Part shown: positions 34,801-42,176 of the stretch, in pieces
Layout of the letters: the number at the start of each line of letters is the position of its first letter
How positions within the stretch are numbered: the first letter of the stretch is position 1
Assembly (NCBI RefSeq): GCF_020923435.1
Contig: NZ_CP087263.1
Location: 558,001 to 622,000, forward strand
Origin: Brevibacillus humidisoli
Lineage (GTDB): Bacteria > Bacillota > Bacilli > Brevibacillales > Brevibacillaceae
Direction of reading: 5' to 3'
DNA length: 64,000 nt
Notes under the pieces: model-generated
Told to the model about the DNA's origin: nothing
Seen by the model: the letters and a program-made list of their open reading frames with translations, nothing else
Database searches by the model: none
Position numbers and translations under genes: made by a program

Positions 34801-34842
34801 ACCCCCACTGTCCACAAACGACTGGTCAGCGGGGGTGTTTTT
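34801..34842 (+). terminator. Terminator after the YtvI-like gene
   Basis: ACCCCC-A-CTG (34801-34810) pairs with CAG-C-GGGGGT (34827-34836), followed by GTTTTT. Confidence 0.85.
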
Positions 34843-34884
34843 GTCTAATAATAAAAGGATGAGACGGAACAAGGGGGTGACGTG

Positions 34885-36624
34885 TTGGAGGAGTTGTCAC
34901 TGGTGTTGTTTGAGCGGATGGGAATTCTGCTGATGCTCACTTTTATCCTGACCCGCATTCCCCAGTTTCGCCAACTGCTCGATCGGGAGGTAAGTCTCAG
35001 CACGTCACTCTACTTTTCGATCCTGTTCGGACTGTTCGGCATTGCCGGCACCTATGCGGGTGTAGTGGTTCGGGGCAGTTCGTTTGATCCTTCCTTTTGG
35101 ATCATGCCGCTTGATGATGGCGAGTCGATTGCCAATGTCGGTCTGGTCGGTGTGGTGATTGGCGGACTTTTGGGCGGGCCGATCGTCGGTGTGGGCGCAG
35201 GAGTGATTGCTGGTCTTCATCTGTACAGCCTGGGCGGGTTTACAGCCTATGCCTGTGGACTCTCTGCACCGCTGACAGGACTGCTTGCCGGCCTGGTTGC
35301 CCAGTTTTTCTCGCAAGAACGGGTGATTTCACCGTCCAAAGCTCTGTTTATCGGGATGTTTGCTCCGATCCTGCAGATGGGTCTGATCTTGATCTTTGCT
35401 TCTCCACCGGAGCGAGCCAGTCTGCTCGTCAACACAGTAGGGATCCCGATGGTGCTGACGAATAGTGTAGCGATTGCCATTTTTACGACGATGATTCGCG
35501 TGGCTTTAAAAGAGGAGGAACGCTCAGCTGCTTTTGAGACGCAGCGGGGACTGACGATTGCCGAGCTGACGCTTCCCCATCTGATGCAAGGACTCACCCA
35601 TCAGACAGCCAAGGAAACCGCTTATTTGCTGATGAAAGAGCTGAAGGCGGCAGCAGTTGCCGTCGCCAATACAGAGCATGTGCTGGCTCACGTAGGAGTC
35701 GGCATGAGCCATCACCTGCCAGGGGAACCGCTTCAGACGGAGTTGGCGAGGAAGGCTGTCGCGACGGGAGAAGTGCAGATTGCGCTAACCCGGGAGCAAA
35801 TCCAATGCCTCCATCCCAAATGTCCCCTGCACGCTTCGATCATCGTTCCGTTCAGCGAAGCAGGAAAAGTGGTCGGATTAATCAAAATATACTTTAAGCG
35901 GCCGCAGCAGATACGCAAGGTGGAGGAGGCGCTGGCTACCGGACTGGGCAAACTGATCACTCATCAGCTAAATCTGGCTCTGACGGAAAAGATGACCCGA
36001 CTGATGAAGGATACCGAACTGCGTGTCCTGCAAGCCCAGATTAATCCGCACTTTTTGTTTAATACCCTTAATTCGATCGTCACATTGATCCGGATCGATC
36101 CTGATCTGGCCCGACACGTAACGGTTCAACTCGGCACGTTTATCCGACTCAATCTGAGAGCCACGTCCTCGCAGCTGGTGCCGATCCGTCAGGAGCTGAA
36201 TCATCTGTTTGCGTACTTGGAGATTATCAAGATCAGGTTTGCCGACCAATTCACCGTACAGTGTGATGTGGAGACGGGGATCGACCACTTCCTGATTCCT
36301 CCGGCCACCCTGCAACCGCTGGTTGAAAACAGCATTCAGCACGGATTAAAAGGGGTAACACATAACGGGCGGATCGATATCTACATCCAGCAGATTGGCG
36401 ATCGAGTCCAGGTGATGATTGAGGATAACGGGACAGGAATTCCCGAGGATGTAATCAGAGGGATAGGCGATGCTCCGGTAAAGAGTGAAGAGGGTAACGG
36501 AATCGGCGTGTACAACGTGAACCAGCGGCTGATCAGCCTGTTTGGCAGCGACTCCCGTTTGCAGATCAAAAACCGGGAGGAGGGAGGCTGCCAGATCTCG
36601 TTTTCGATCCCGTCATCAGCCTGA
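34885..36624 (+). CDS. lytS: LytS-type sensor histidine kinase
   Basis: The 579-residue kinase has an N-terminal 5TM LytS domain (about 1-205, with GLVGVVIGGLLGGPIVGVGA), a GAF domain (about 225-365) and a kinase core. The phosphorylated histidine is H389 in QINPHFLFNTLNSI; the ATP-binding boxes are PLVENSIQHGLKG and EDNGTGIPEDV. LytS relatives (BtsS, YpdA, Bacillus LytS) respond to pyruvate. The frame begins with GTG at 34882, but TTG at 34885 is spaced better from AGGGGGTGA, as in lytT. It forms an operon with the regulator downstream and lies next to SSS symporters, as in other pyruvate-responsive systems. Confidence 0.92.
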   Translation: MEELSLVLFERMGILLMLTFILTRIPQFRQLLDREVSLSTSLYFSILFGLFGIAGTYAGVVVRGSSFDPSFWIMPLDDGESIANVGLVGVVIGGLLGGPIVGVGAGVIAGLHLYSLGGFTAYACGLSAPLTGLLAGLVAQFFSQERVISPSKALFIGMFAPILQMGLILIFASPPERASLLVNTVGIPMVLTNSVAIAIFTTMIRVALKEEERSAAFETQRGLTIAELTLPHLMQGLTHQTAKETAYLLMKELKAAAVAVANTEHVLAHVGVGMSHHLPGEPLQTELARKAVATGEVQIALTREQIQCLHPKCPLHASIIVPFSEAGKVVGLIKIYFKRPQQIRKVEEALATGLGKLITHQLNLALTEKMTRLMKDTELRVLQAQINPHFLFNTLNSIVTLIRIDPDLARHVTVQLGTFIRLNLRATSSQLVPIRQELNHLFAYLEIIKIRFADQFTVQCDVETGIDHFLIPPATLQPLVENSIQHGLKGVTHNGRIDIYIQQIGDRVQVMIEDNGTGIPEDVIRGIGDAPVKSEEGNGIGVYNVNQRLISLFGSDSRLQIKNREEGGCQISFSIPSSA

Positions 36625-36646
36625 CGTGTAACCGGCATTTCAAGAA

Positions 36647-36662
36647 ATGAAAGCGCTACACT
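36647..36662 (+). promoter_or_regulatory. Weak cre-like site between lytS and lytT
   Basis: ATGAAAGCGCTACACT matches the CcpA-binding consensus WTGNAANCGNWWNCAW except at two positions. It lies in the 70-base gap between the two genes. A weak call. Confidence 0.25.
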
Positions 36663-36694
36663 GTAAAATATCGGCATGAAGGGGGGTGACGTGC

Positions 36695-37477
36695 ATGACG
36701 ATGATCAAAGTGATGATCGCCGACGACGAGCGGCTGGCGAGAGAAGAGTTGGGTTATCTGCTGGAGCAGGAAAAAGACGTGGTTCTGCTCCCTAGCGCCA
36801 CTAACGGGAGGGAACTTTTGGAACTGGTACGCAAGCACGAACCAGAGGTGCTTTTTCTCGACATCAAAATGCCTGAGATGGAAGGAATTCAGGCGGCACG
36901 AATTCTCGCAGCCAGCGAGCGCTGCCCGCTGATCGTCTGTTCCACTGCATACGAAGACTACGCTGTAGAGGCGTTTGGTTTAAATGCTGTTGATTATCTG
37001 CTGAAGCCAACAGACCCATCGCGCTTCAAAGAGACGATGAACCGAGTCCGAGTCAGGCTGGCACAGCAGAACAACAGGAACGCGGAAAGAGAGGCAGCGG
37101 GTCTCTCTGCTGCTGCCTCTGCTGCTCCCGCTGCCGGGAAACTGTCCAAACTGCTGCTCGATGACGGAAGCAGACTGGTCGTGATTGATCCGGAAGCGAT
37201 ACTCTACGCTGAGCGGGAGGATCGGTTGATCAATATCTATACGCTGCAGCAGCGTTTTACCTCCAAAATGACTCTCCAACAGTTGGAGCAAAAGCTGGCC
37301 GCCTATGCCTTTTTTCGCACCCACCGCAGTTATCTGGTCAATCTAAACTATGTGTATGAACTAATTCCGTGGTTTAATGGAGCCTATAATGTTACGCTAA
37401 AAGACGAGCAGCGGACGCAAATCCCCGTTTCCCGTTCCTGCGCGAAAGATCTGCTGAAACTGCTGCAGGGACAGTAG
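36695..37477 (+). CDS. lytT: LytR/AlgR-type response regulator
   Basis: The 260-residue protein has a receiver domain (IADDE acidic pair at D10-D11, phosphoacceptor D56 in LFLDIKMPE, LLKPTDPSRF with the conserved Lys) and a C-terminal LytTR DNA-binding domain (about 155-258, with EREDRLINIYT and FFRTHRSYLVNL). An alanine/serine-rich linker separates them. Start: ATG at 36695, six bases after GGGGGGTGA; the frame opens at a GTG inside the SD. Its targets are probably the symporter genes downstream. Confidence 0.92.
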   Translation: MTMIKVMIADDERLAREELGYLLEQEKDVVLLPSATNGRELLELVRKHEPEVLFLDIKMPEMEGIQAARILAASERCPLIVCSTAYEDYAVEAFGLNAVDYLLKPTDPSRFKETMNRVRVRLAQQNNRNAEREAAGLSAAASAAPAAGKLSKLLLDDGSRLVVIDPEAILYAEREDRLINIYTLQQRFTSKMTLQQLEQKLAAYAFFRTHRSYLVNLNYVYELIPWFNGAYNVTLKDEQRTQIPVSRSCAKDLLKLLQGQ

Positions 37478-37505
37478 GTCTGGTATAACGATATACCTTA
37501 TCCAG

Positions 37506-37532
37506 AAACCAGTCAGAAAAGACTGGTTTTTT
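37506..37532 (+). terminator. Terminator of the lytST operon
   Basis: AAACCAGTC (37506-37514) and GACTGGTTT (37521-37529) form a nine-pair stem with loop AGAAAA, followed by T. Confidence 0.88.
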
Positions 37533-37536
37533 GCTG

Positions 37537-37558
37537 TTTAGACGTTGATTTAAACGTT
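37537..37558 (+). repeat. Direct repeat, candidate LytT operator
   Basis: TTTAGACGTT (37537-37546) and TTTAAACGTT (37549-37558) repeat with a 12-base period, just after the lytST terminator and 37-60 bases upstream of the symporter -10. LytTR proteins bind direct repeats, but usually spaced about 21 bases, so this is a candidate only. Confidence 0.3.
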
Positions 37559-37594
37559 TTATACAGAATATGTGTAAAATTTTGAACTTTGCTT

Positions 37595-37628
37595 TATAAT
37601 GAATCTCGCCGTATTAAAGCGCTTACAT
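37595..37628 (+). promoter_or_regulatory. Symporter operon -10 element and cre (CcpA) site
   Basis: TATAAT at 37595-37600 has no good -35, as expected if an activator such as LytT is needed. Directly downstream, ATTAAAGCGCTTACAT (37613-37628) fits the cre consensus WTGNAANCGNWWNCAW with one mismatch and has a palindromic AAGCGCTT core. Its place just after the start site suggests roadblock repression when glucose is present. The rest of the gap 37478-37780 holds the lytST terminator, the direct repeat and nothing else recognised. Confidence 0.6.
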
Positions 37629-37780
37629 CCAGCATAGAGAGCGGCGAAACCAGCAAAGGGGGGAGACCGATTCGGCAGGCTGCCGAGAGAATCGCTACTG
37701 TTGGCTGATTTCAGGTGATATGGGCCATAAGCCCATGATTGCGTGCAAGCAGATTTTTTTACTTGGCGGAGGTGAGTATT

Positions 37781-38098
37781 GTGGATGATCGTCAAACACG
37801 GGACCTGACGGAAAAGCAAAAGATCTACTGGAAGAAAAATACGCGGCTCATCCAGGGATTAATGGTCATTTGGGCGTTGGTCTCGTACGTGGCAGCTATT
37901 GTTCTGGCCGTTCCTTTCCACAACATTTCGTTTTTCGGATTGCCGCTGGCCTTCTGGTTCGCACAACAAGGTTCGATTCTGGTCTTCATTGTTCTCATCT
38001 GGTATTACGCGAAACGGATGGATACGCTTGACAAAGAGTTTGGCGCCCGCGAAGTCATCTTGAGCGATCAGAGCACGGGCAAGGAGGTATCGCATTGA
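37781..38098 (+). CDS. DUF4212 sodium/solute symporter small subunit
   Basis: The 105-residue protein has two membrane helices (about 24-48 and 58-80) and the DUF4212 layout: YWKKNTRLI before helix 1, FGLPLAFWFAQQGS leading into helix 2, then YYAKRMDTLDKEFG. Such proteins accompany SSS symporters of the VC_2705 type, like YjcH with ActP. The GTG at 37781 was chosen because GGAGGTGA lies five bases upstream; the frame opens at 37739. The stop overlaps the TTG start of the symporter, so they are coupled. Confidence 0.85.
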   Translation: MDDRQTRDLTEKQKIYWKKNTRLIQGLMVIWALVSYVAAIVLAVPFHNISFFGLPLAFWFAQQGSILVFIVLIWYYAKRMDTLDKEFGAREVILSDQSTGKEVSH

Positions 38099-39789
38099 GT
38101 GCTGAGACCTTAACCATGATCCTCGTGGTTTTGACCTTTGGCGCCTACATCTACATCGGTTGGTGGGCCAAGGCAAAAGATACGAGCAGCTTCTTCGTAG
38201 CGGGCAAGGGGATTCCGGCGGTTGCCAATGGTGCGGCGATCGCTGCTGACTGGATGTCCGCAGCATCGTTCATCTCGATGGCCGGCCTTATCGCTTTCAT
38301 GGGATACGACGGTACCATCTATCTGATGGGTTGGACAGGTGGGTACGTGCTGCTGGCTCTGCTGCTTGCTCCGTACTTGCGCAAGTTTGGACGTTATACC
38401 GTGCCTGACTTCGTCGGCGACCGTTACTATTCCAATGGAGTGCGGGCTGTTGCGGCGATTGCCACCATCTTTATCTCCCTTACGTACGTAGCCGGGCAGA
38501 TGCGTGGTGTGGGAATCGTATTCAGCCGTTACCTGCAGGTGGATATCATCGTTGGGGTATTGATCGGGATGGCGATTGTCGCCTTTTTCGCAGTTATGGG
38601 CGGCATGAAAGGGATCACCTGGACGCAGGTCATCCAGTACTTCGTATTGATCATCGCGTATCTGATCCCGGCTGTGGCGATTGCCTTGCAGTTGACCGGC
38701 AACCCGATTCCACAGCTTGCCCTTACGTTTAGCGATATCGCCCAGCGATTAAGCGATCTGCAGCTGGAGCTGGGGCTAAAAGAATATCTAGCGCCTTTCC
38801 AGGATCTGTCGGCGATTAACGTGTTTGCTGTAACACTTGCGCTGATGGTCGGTACAGCCGGACTGCCTCACGTCATCACTCGTTTTTATACCGTAAAAAG
38901 TGTGCGGGCGGCTCGCTACTCAGCACTGTGGGCCATTGTTTTTATCGGACTGTTGTACACCACGGCGCCTGCCATCGGTGTGTTCGCCAAGTACAACCTA
39001 ATCAACAGTTTCCACAATCAGACGCTGGATCAGGTGCGCACGGAAGCTTGGGTTCCAAAATGGGAATCGACTGGTCTGCTGCAACTGGAGGACAAGAACG
39101 GGGACGGCACGCTTCAGTTGACGCCTGATGCGGCGACAAACGAAGTGATTATCGACAAGGATATCATCGTTCTGTCCACTCCAGAAGTAGCTCAGTTGTC
39201 TCCGTTTATCATCGCTCTGGTAGCAGCGGGGGGACTGGCGGCAGCGCTATCTACTGCATCCGGATTGCTGTTGGCCATGTCCAGTGCAGTCTCCCACGAC
39301 TTTTACTACCGCATCCTCAAACCTAATGCTACCGAACAGCAGCGGTTGCGTGTAAGCCGCATCATGATCTTCCTCTCTGTACTGGTCGCGGGCTATTTCG
39401 GCATCTACCCGCCGGGATTCGTCGGCGAGGTGGTGGCGTTTGCCTTCGGGTTGGCTGCTGCCAGTCTGTTCCCGGCTATCTTCCTGGGGATCTTTGATAA
39501 GCGGATGAACCGGGAAGGTGCCGTCTCAGGGATTTTGATCGGTCTCATCTTCACCTTTGTGATGATTCTCTTAATGCGCTCACCGCAGATATTCGGCACC
39601 GAAGAGCCGATTCTCAGCAGTTTTCTGGGAATCAACGCACAGGGAGTTGGGGTTGTCGGCATGATCCTCAACTTTGTGGTGGCATACATCGTTTCTCGGG
39701 CAACAGCTGCGCCGCCTGCGGAAATCCAACAGATGGTCGAAGATATTCGAACGCCAGAATTGGCTGATTCACCCGGCCAGGCGAGCTGA
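38095..39789 (+). CDS. Sodium:solute symporter (SSS family, VC_2705/ActP-like)
   Basis: The 564-residue transporter has about 13 hydrophobic helices and the SSS family marks FFVAGKGIPAVANGAAIAAD near residue 29 and GLPHVITRFYTVKSVRAAR near 257. The substrate class for relatives is acetate or other short carboxylates. The lytST neighbours and the cre site fit pyruvate or acetate uptake. TTG at 38095 has AAGGAGGT six bases upstream, and overlaps the stop of the small subunit (TTGA). A terminator follows at 39874. Confidence 0.9.
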   Translation: MSAETLTMILVVLTFGAYIYIGWWAKAKDTSSFFVAGKGIPAVANGAAIAADWMSAASFISMAGLIAFMGYDGTIYLMGWTGGYVLLALLLAPYLRKFGRYTVPDFVGDRYYSNGVRAVAAIATIFISLTYVAGQMRGVGIVFSRYLQVDIIVGVLIGMAIVAFFAVMGGMKGITWTQVIQYFVLIIAYLIPAVAIALQLTGNPIPQLALTFSDIAQRLSDLQLELGLKEYLAPFQDLSAINVFAVTLALMVGTAGLPHVITRFYTVKSVRAARYSALWAIVFIGLLYTTAPAIGVFAKYNLINSFHNQTLDQVRTEAWVPKWESTGLLQLEDKNGDGTLQLTPDAATNEVIIDKDIIVLSTPEVAQLSPFIIALVAAGGLAAALSTASGLLLAMSSAVSHDFYYRILKPNATEQQRLRVSRIMIFLSVLVAGYFGIYPPGFVGEVVAFAFGLAAASLFPAIFLGIFDKRMNREGAVSGILIGLIFTFVMILLMRSPQIFGTEEPILSSFLGINAQGVGVVGMILNFVVAYIVSRATAAPPAEIQQMVEDIRTPELADSPGQAS

Positions 39790-39795
39790 TCATCT

Positions 39796-39819
39796 ATACT
39801 GTCACATATACTGTTACAG
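39796..39819 (+). repeat. Tandem 12-base direct repeat after the symporter
   Basis: ATACTGTCACAT (39796-39807) is followed directly by ATACTGTTACAG (39808-39819), two differences in 12. It begins six bases after the symporter stop and lies upstream of the second symporter genes. It may be a regulator site; the 12-base period is the same as in the repeat at 37537. Confidence 0.45.
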
Positions 39820-39873
39820 TTTTCGGCTGACGGTTGATTCACGTGATACAGGTTGAAAGGATCAGAAAAACTT

Positions 39874-39911
39874 CGGCTGTCGCCTGAGGAATCGGGGACA
39901 AGCCGGTTTTT
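39874..39911 (+). terminator. Terminator of the first symporter operon
   Basis: CGGCT-GTC-(G)CC (39874-39884) pairs with GG-(G)-GAC-(A)-AGCCG (39894-39905), then G and five T. The stem has small interruptions but ends in a good T run. Confidence 0.65.
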
Positions 39912-39913
39912 CC

Positions 39914-39953
39914 AAGCAGCATCGGGAGAGCTCTGTCTCTCTCGGTGTTGCTT
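39914..39953 (+). other. Long 17-pair hairpin upstream of the second symporter genes
   Basis: AAGCAGCATCGGGAGAG (39914-39930) pairs with CTCTCTCGGTGTTGCTT (39937-39953) over the loop CTCTGT. All 17 pairs form, three of them G-U, which favours an RNA structure read from the plus strand. No strong T run follows (TGTTTC). It may be a processing or stabilising hairpin, or part of an attenuator. Confidence 0.55.
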
Positions 39954-40031
39954 TGTTTCTACGATCAGCCTTGGGGGCTCGGCGACAAGCGTGGTTGTTC
40001 TACCGAGATTCCTGCAAAAGGAGGAGGCTAG

Positions 40032-40469
40032 ATGAGCTGGACGGTTGTTCTTGCCGCTCTGATGGTAATCATCTATATCATGGTACCGGTACTTGATCTG
40101 CGAGCAGTACGAAAGGCTGTAGGTTTTTCGCTGTTTCTCCAGTTGTTTTACCTGGTGGGTCACTACGTAGGCGGATGGCCCTTTCCCACTCCGCGGGTGA
40201 TCTTTCAAATCTTTACGGTGGCTGGATTGGGAGTGGCGTTAGGTGTGGTGTTTGCACGCATCTGGCCGCTGTCGCCGCGGCCCGGATTTGAACGGATCAT
40301 CCGTACCTTTCTGCTGGTCATCCCTGCGTTGGGCATCGGGATCGGACTGCAAGTGCTGCTGCAGGGACAGCAAGCGACGCAGGCGATTTACCTGATGTTT
40401 GCCTTAACCGCCTGGCTTGGCTCCGGTCACTTTGTCAGGCAGGAAAACAACAGTCAAAAAGGGAACTGA
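40032..40469 (+). CDS. Small membrane protein of unknown function
   Basis: The 145-residue protein has four to five hydrophobic segments (about 1-20, 30-48, 57-77, 85-108, 117-133). No family was recognised. It has a very strong SD (AAAGGAGGAGG), stands 65 bases before the second symporter gene, and occupies the place the DUF485/DUF4212 subunit has in the first operon, so it may be an accessory subunit. That is inference from position only. Confidence 0.65.
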   Translation: MSWTVVLAALMVIIYIMVPVLDLRAVRKAVGFSLFLQLFYLVGHYVGGWPFPTPRVIFQIFTVAGLGVALGVVFARIWPLSPRPGFERIIRTFLLVIPALGIGIGLQVLLQGQQATQAIYLMFALTAWLGSGHFVRQENNSQKGN

Positions 40470-40534
40470 ACATCAGGGAGATAGGAGGAGCGCTGCTCTT
40501 GTCTGCGTGAAGACGAACGGAAAGGGATGCAGCT

Positions 40535-42078
40535 ATGAATCTGACCGGGTTTACGTTTTTTTTGGCGATTATCATCGGGACGCTGGCGATTACCTATTCG
40601 GCGGCCAAACAGACGACCAACACACGTGATTTTTACACGGCTGGCCATGGCTTGACCGGCATCCAGAACGGTTTGGCGATTGCCGGCGACTACATGAGCG
40701 CGGCTTCGTTTTTAGGGATTGTGGGAGCGATTGCCTTAGGCGGTTTTGACGGTTTTTTTATTCGATTGGCTTTCTCGTTTCTTATCTGGTGATTTTGCTG
40801 ATTGTTGCCGAACCGCTGCGTAACCTGGGGGGGTTTACCCTGGCTGACGCAATCGCGGTCCGCTTTGACAATGGGTTGCTGCGCGGCGTCATCGCGATCA
40901 ATACGGTGACGATATCGATCTTTTACATGATTGCCCAATTGGTAGGTGCCGGAGCGCTTATTCATCTGCTGCTCGATCTGACGTACAGTACGGCGATCCT
41001 GATCGTCGGCAGTCTGATGACCATCTACGTCGTGTTTGGCGGGATGGTGGCTACCTCGTGGGTCCAGATCATCAAGTCGATTCTCCTGCTCGCCGGTACG
41101 ATGATCGTTTGCCTGATCGTGCTGGCCCGCTTCGATTGGAGTCTGCTGCAATTATTTCAGCATGTTTCCACCGCCACACCGCTGGGGGAACAGTTCCTCG
41201 CTCCCGGCAACCAATACCGTGATCCGCTTGACGCCCTGTCCCTTCATCTCGCGCTGATTCTGGGTACAGCAGGTCTTCCGCATATTATTGCCCGCTTCTT
41301 TACGGTGAAGGACGCCGCTACGATTCGCCGTTCCATCGTGACGGCTACCGGCATTATCAGCATCTTTTACATTATGACGATTATCCTCGGGTTTGGAGCG
41401 GCGGCACTTGTCGGCTGGGAGAGGCTAAAGGCAGCCGATGACGGGGGAAACCTGGCTGTTCCGCTGTTGGCCTACGCCCTCGGTGAAGAGTTTCTGATGG
41501 CGTTCATCTCAGCCGTCGCGTTTGCCACGATTTTGGCCGTGGTGACAGGGTTGGTGCTGACCGCCTCTTCGGCGTTTGCCCATGATTTTTACAGCCACGT
41601 GATCCGCCAAGGCAAAGCGTCAGAACGGGAGCAGATGTACGCAGCCAAATGTTCTTCCATCGGTGTAGGATTGATCTCGATTGTACTGGCGATTGGTGCG
41701 CAGCACGTAAATGTCGCTTTTTTGGTTGCTCTTACGTTTTCCGTGGCTGCATCGGCCAATCTGCCGCTGATCCTGTTTACCCTCTTTTGGAGAAAGTTTA
41801 CGGCTGCCGGAGCGATTTGCGGTATTGTTACCGGCCTTCTTTCCTCAGTGATTTTAGTCGTTCTCAGCCCCAGTGTGATGCACCCTGAGGATGGCTGGAT
41901 TCGGATGAATCCCCTTTTCCCACTGACCAACCCGGCAATCGTTTCCGTTCCATTAGGATTTCTCGGTGCTTATTTTGGTACGCTGCTGTCCGCGCGACAA
42001 GCGGATGAACAGCGCTATCTGCGCGTCCTGTTTCAAGCACATACCGGCGTGCGAATGGAGGAACCGGAAAAGGGGTAA
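40535..42078 (+). pseudogene. Second sodium:solute symporter (ActP-like), frameshifted
   Basis: Two overlapping frames form one SSS transporter. The first, 40535-40792, encodes [20 protein letters not shown] and [11 protein letters not shown]-like family motifs (here [12 protein letters not shown]). The second, 40789-42078, continues with LLIVAEPLRNLGGFTLAD and GLPHIIARFFTVKDAATIRR. In the T7 run at 40753-40759 one extra T would join them as [19 protein letters not shown], so a base is missing. The break may be real, an assembly error, or allow reinitiation, because a GTG overlaps the stop (GTGA at 40789). Otherwise complete, about 514 residues. Confidence 0.85.
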
Positions 42079-42176
42079 ATGGAATGAATTAGTACTTTTG
42101 ACTCATTAATCGCTACTTTCTCCAGATTGATTCGTATCAAATGATGTAGACGATTTCTGGAAATGGAGGAATTCAT

